DNA from: Lingula anatina
Taxonomy: Eukaryota; Brachiopoda; Lingulata; Lingulida; Lingulidae
Assembly: GCF_001039355.2 (NCBI RefSeq)
Contig: NW_019773526.1
Span: 90,033-154,032 of the forward strand
Direction: 5' to 3'
Length of the DNA: 64,000 nt
Shown: positions 61,936-64,000 of the stretch, piece after piece
Layout of the letters: each line of letters starts with the position of its first letter
How positions within the stretch are numbered: position 1 is the first letter of the stretch
Position numbers and translations under genes: made by a program
The notes under the pieces: model-generated
Database searches by the model: none
What the model was told of the DNA's origin: nothing
Seen by the model: only the letters and a program-made list of their open reading frames with translations

Positions 61936-63976
61936 TTACTCCTTCTTGGGTTTCTTTTCAGCATTCCAGTAGAGTACTATCTGCAAGGCTAAAATGCCGT
62001 TACATATTGTGGAGACTACAAAAGTCAAAATAACGATGTTGTCGCCTGTCTCCTGTATGGACGTGAATATTCTGGCCACAGATCCCAGAAACAGTAGGTA
62101 TATTGTGATGGCTGACAGCTGCCCTGTGCTTTGGTTCTTGAAGTTCTCCAAGGCCTGGATCATCTGTGGATAAAAAAAAACCATTCAGTATCTTTTGATA
62201 ACATTAACTGGAACAGAGTCAAACTGGGACAAATTAAAACACTAAAGTAAGAATTCAGGAAAAATATTCAACTTATTTTTGGTACCATCGTCTGAAGCAA
62301 AGTCATCCAATTTAAGACACTGCTCAGTCTTTGTGTGCTTTAAACCAGGTTTTCAAAATTCTATTAGTTAATTGTTGGGTATAAATCTAGATATTAACCA
62401 ACATCATCCCAATTTTAGGGAAAAGAAATCGTCCCACAGTGTCTTGGTAAGGTCTAGCACAATTTACAGGACTCGTTCCCTATGGTATCACAACTAGTAA
62501 AACATTTCTTTGGCAACACATGCTGCAATCAGTTTCTTATTTTTGTATATACATTTTTGTAAATAAATTAAAAGTTTAAAATGTTAATCTTGAGAAAATG
62601 AAATATTGGAATAAGTCAAGTGCTTGGAACATGGGGTACTGTGACTGATAGTTACTTGCAACCAGTACAAAATTCTATTTACTGTCAAAATTTCTTTAAG
62701 ATAAAGTACAAGTATCACTTTATGTCATACTGTGAATAATGTGAAGTAATACAGACCTTGCTCAAAGCCACAATAGGCATATTACTGGCCTGGAGTGCCC
62801 ACAGCAGTGACAGCGGTGCCGCCGGAGACATCAGGAACCCTACTATACCAGAGACAATGAGGAAGAAGCCGAGGGCGCCACCTGTGTTGCCACTGAAGTG
62901 CAAGACAAGACACCCCACCAGTAGGGTCTGTATCATCATGAAGATGCCTTCTCCATAAGCACTGAAAAGACAAATGGTGGATTATTTAGAGGGTTCATTT
63001 TTGAACAAAAATAATCTTAATAGCTTTGAAAGATAGTGAGGGAAAGACCCATTTTCAGTTTCCAGATCTTTTAACAACTAAAAAATGGACCCATAATAAC
63101 ACATTTTAACACTGCTCATCCCTAACTTTGCCAAGAAAGGAGTGTTCCAAATTCATATTTTGTACATCTACACATCCTGTAAACCTGTTAATCTTTCCCA
63201 AATCAGACCTTGAAGCATCATTAAATTTCACAAATAAAAAAATGTCAAAGTTTCCTTTTGAAATGTATAGGAAGACATTGCAGTCTACATGACTGGCTAA
63301 TCATTTGCATCTAAATCATGTATCCCTTTAATCCAAACATTATTACTGGCCCTCACTCACCTGAATGGAAATTTGTTTGCATATCCGTAAGCAGCAGAGG
63401 CTATCACAGCTGTGAGCTCTAACACAGTACTGGGCATGCTAATACCCTCTCCACTCCTGGCTGAGATGATTTTGACAATCTGAGGAACTTTCACTGAAAT
63501 AATTATCAAGTGAATAAAAAGTATGTGACATTACACTATATTATATATGCCATTGGAGCATAAGCTACTGTCCAAGTTGAATTTTGGATGGATAATTTTG
63601 TTCAGATTGATCTTAAAATAATTCTATGGAGGCTACGCAGCATGCCTCAGAAAGAAACTGAATTTCAAAATTCTAGCTTCAAATTCTGTACATCATGTTC
63701 CAGTACTTCAACTCAAAATAGTGGAAATATTGTTACTATTTCATTATTTCTAGCAAGACGAAAAGTAGGAAAAGTATAGCAATTCAGAGATGGGCCATGT
63801 TTAGTTATATGTAATGTTCAAATATAGTTTTGCTTATAGCTTTTGTAAAGTGGGCATGAGAATTCTAAAATTAAATCTTTTTAGATAAGAGGCATTCTAA
63901 GTTTGCATACCTAATACTGAACCAAGGATTATCCCATATCCTAGACACTTGCTGATGACAATCTTCAAACATGGTA
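61936..63976 (-). CDS. MPDU1: Mannose-P-dolichol utilization defect 1 protein, 3' exons (5' end outside window)
   Basis: Four minus-strand exons: 63976-63911, 63493-63361, 62961-62757 and 62163-61936 (last, with stop), with matching phases and consensus splice sites. They read [58 protein letters not shown] and [13 protein letters not shown]...[12 protein letters not shown], ending [10 protein letters not shown]. This follows vertebrate MPDU1 closely, including the two PQ-loop repeats (VPQIVKII and the [16 protein letters not shown] region) and the lysine-rich cytosolic ER-retention-type C-terminus. The protein is a multi-pass ER membrane protein needed for use of dolichol-phosphate-mannose and dolichol-phosphate-glucose in N-glycan and GPI-anchor synthesis. 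The N-terminal exon or exons (about a third of the protein) lie beyond the window end. Confidence 0.95.
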
Positions 63977-64000
63977 CTGTAAATAAAAAAATCAAAAATG

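Overview
This is nuclear DNA of an animal: AT-rich, with short GT-AG spliced exons, long introns and many microsatellites. I read it as a lophotrochozoan, most likely a mollusc. The mitochondrial-clan cytochrome P450 resembles the CYP10-type enzymes of molluscs and annelids, and the LRR-Roc-COR protein ends in a CARD domain; the taxonomic call is inference.

Layout. (1) Bases 3-7012 hold the 3' end of a plus-strand gene of short, mostly phase-0 exons coding for a low-complexity Pro/Ser/Arg-rich protein of unknown identity. (2) About 10.1-30.7 kb is a tandem array of a small secreted proline-rich repeat protein family. Each gene has a 34-nt exon that starts a signal peptide, followed by one large exon of 9-residue Arg/Pro repeats. 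Five promoter/first-exon copies, three complete genes, one 5' fragment and one 3' fragment are visible. (3) A nine-exon mitochondrial P450 follows at 31797-35885, with a truncated duplicate of its first exons at 20790-21334. (4) About 35.9-42.1 kb has no recognisable gene. (5) A two-exon, 799-residue intracellular leucine-rich-repeat protein lies at 42074-44889. (6) A four-exon gene for an unrecognised 230-residue protein lies at 48275-51494. (7) A convergent minus-strand gene at 54317-57868 encodes a 1073-residue LRR-Roc-COR-CARD protein. (8) About 57.9-61.9 kb is intergenic with two non-autonomous transposon-like elements. (9) The 3' exons of MPDU1 lie on the minus strand at 61936-63976 and continue past the window.

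The array must be read with care. Single-N joins at 11831, 15431, 21335 and 25572 coincide with places where the sequence rewinds or jumps between homologous copies, so parts are probably unmerged haplotypes or overlapping contigs. The simplest model is one or more type-1 proline-rich genes, then one type-2 gene, then the P450. The proline-rich family, with five near-identical TATA promoters, is the most novel-looking system here; a defence, mucus or structural secretion role is inference only. The Roco-CARD protein is the other candidate for an undescribed signalling role.
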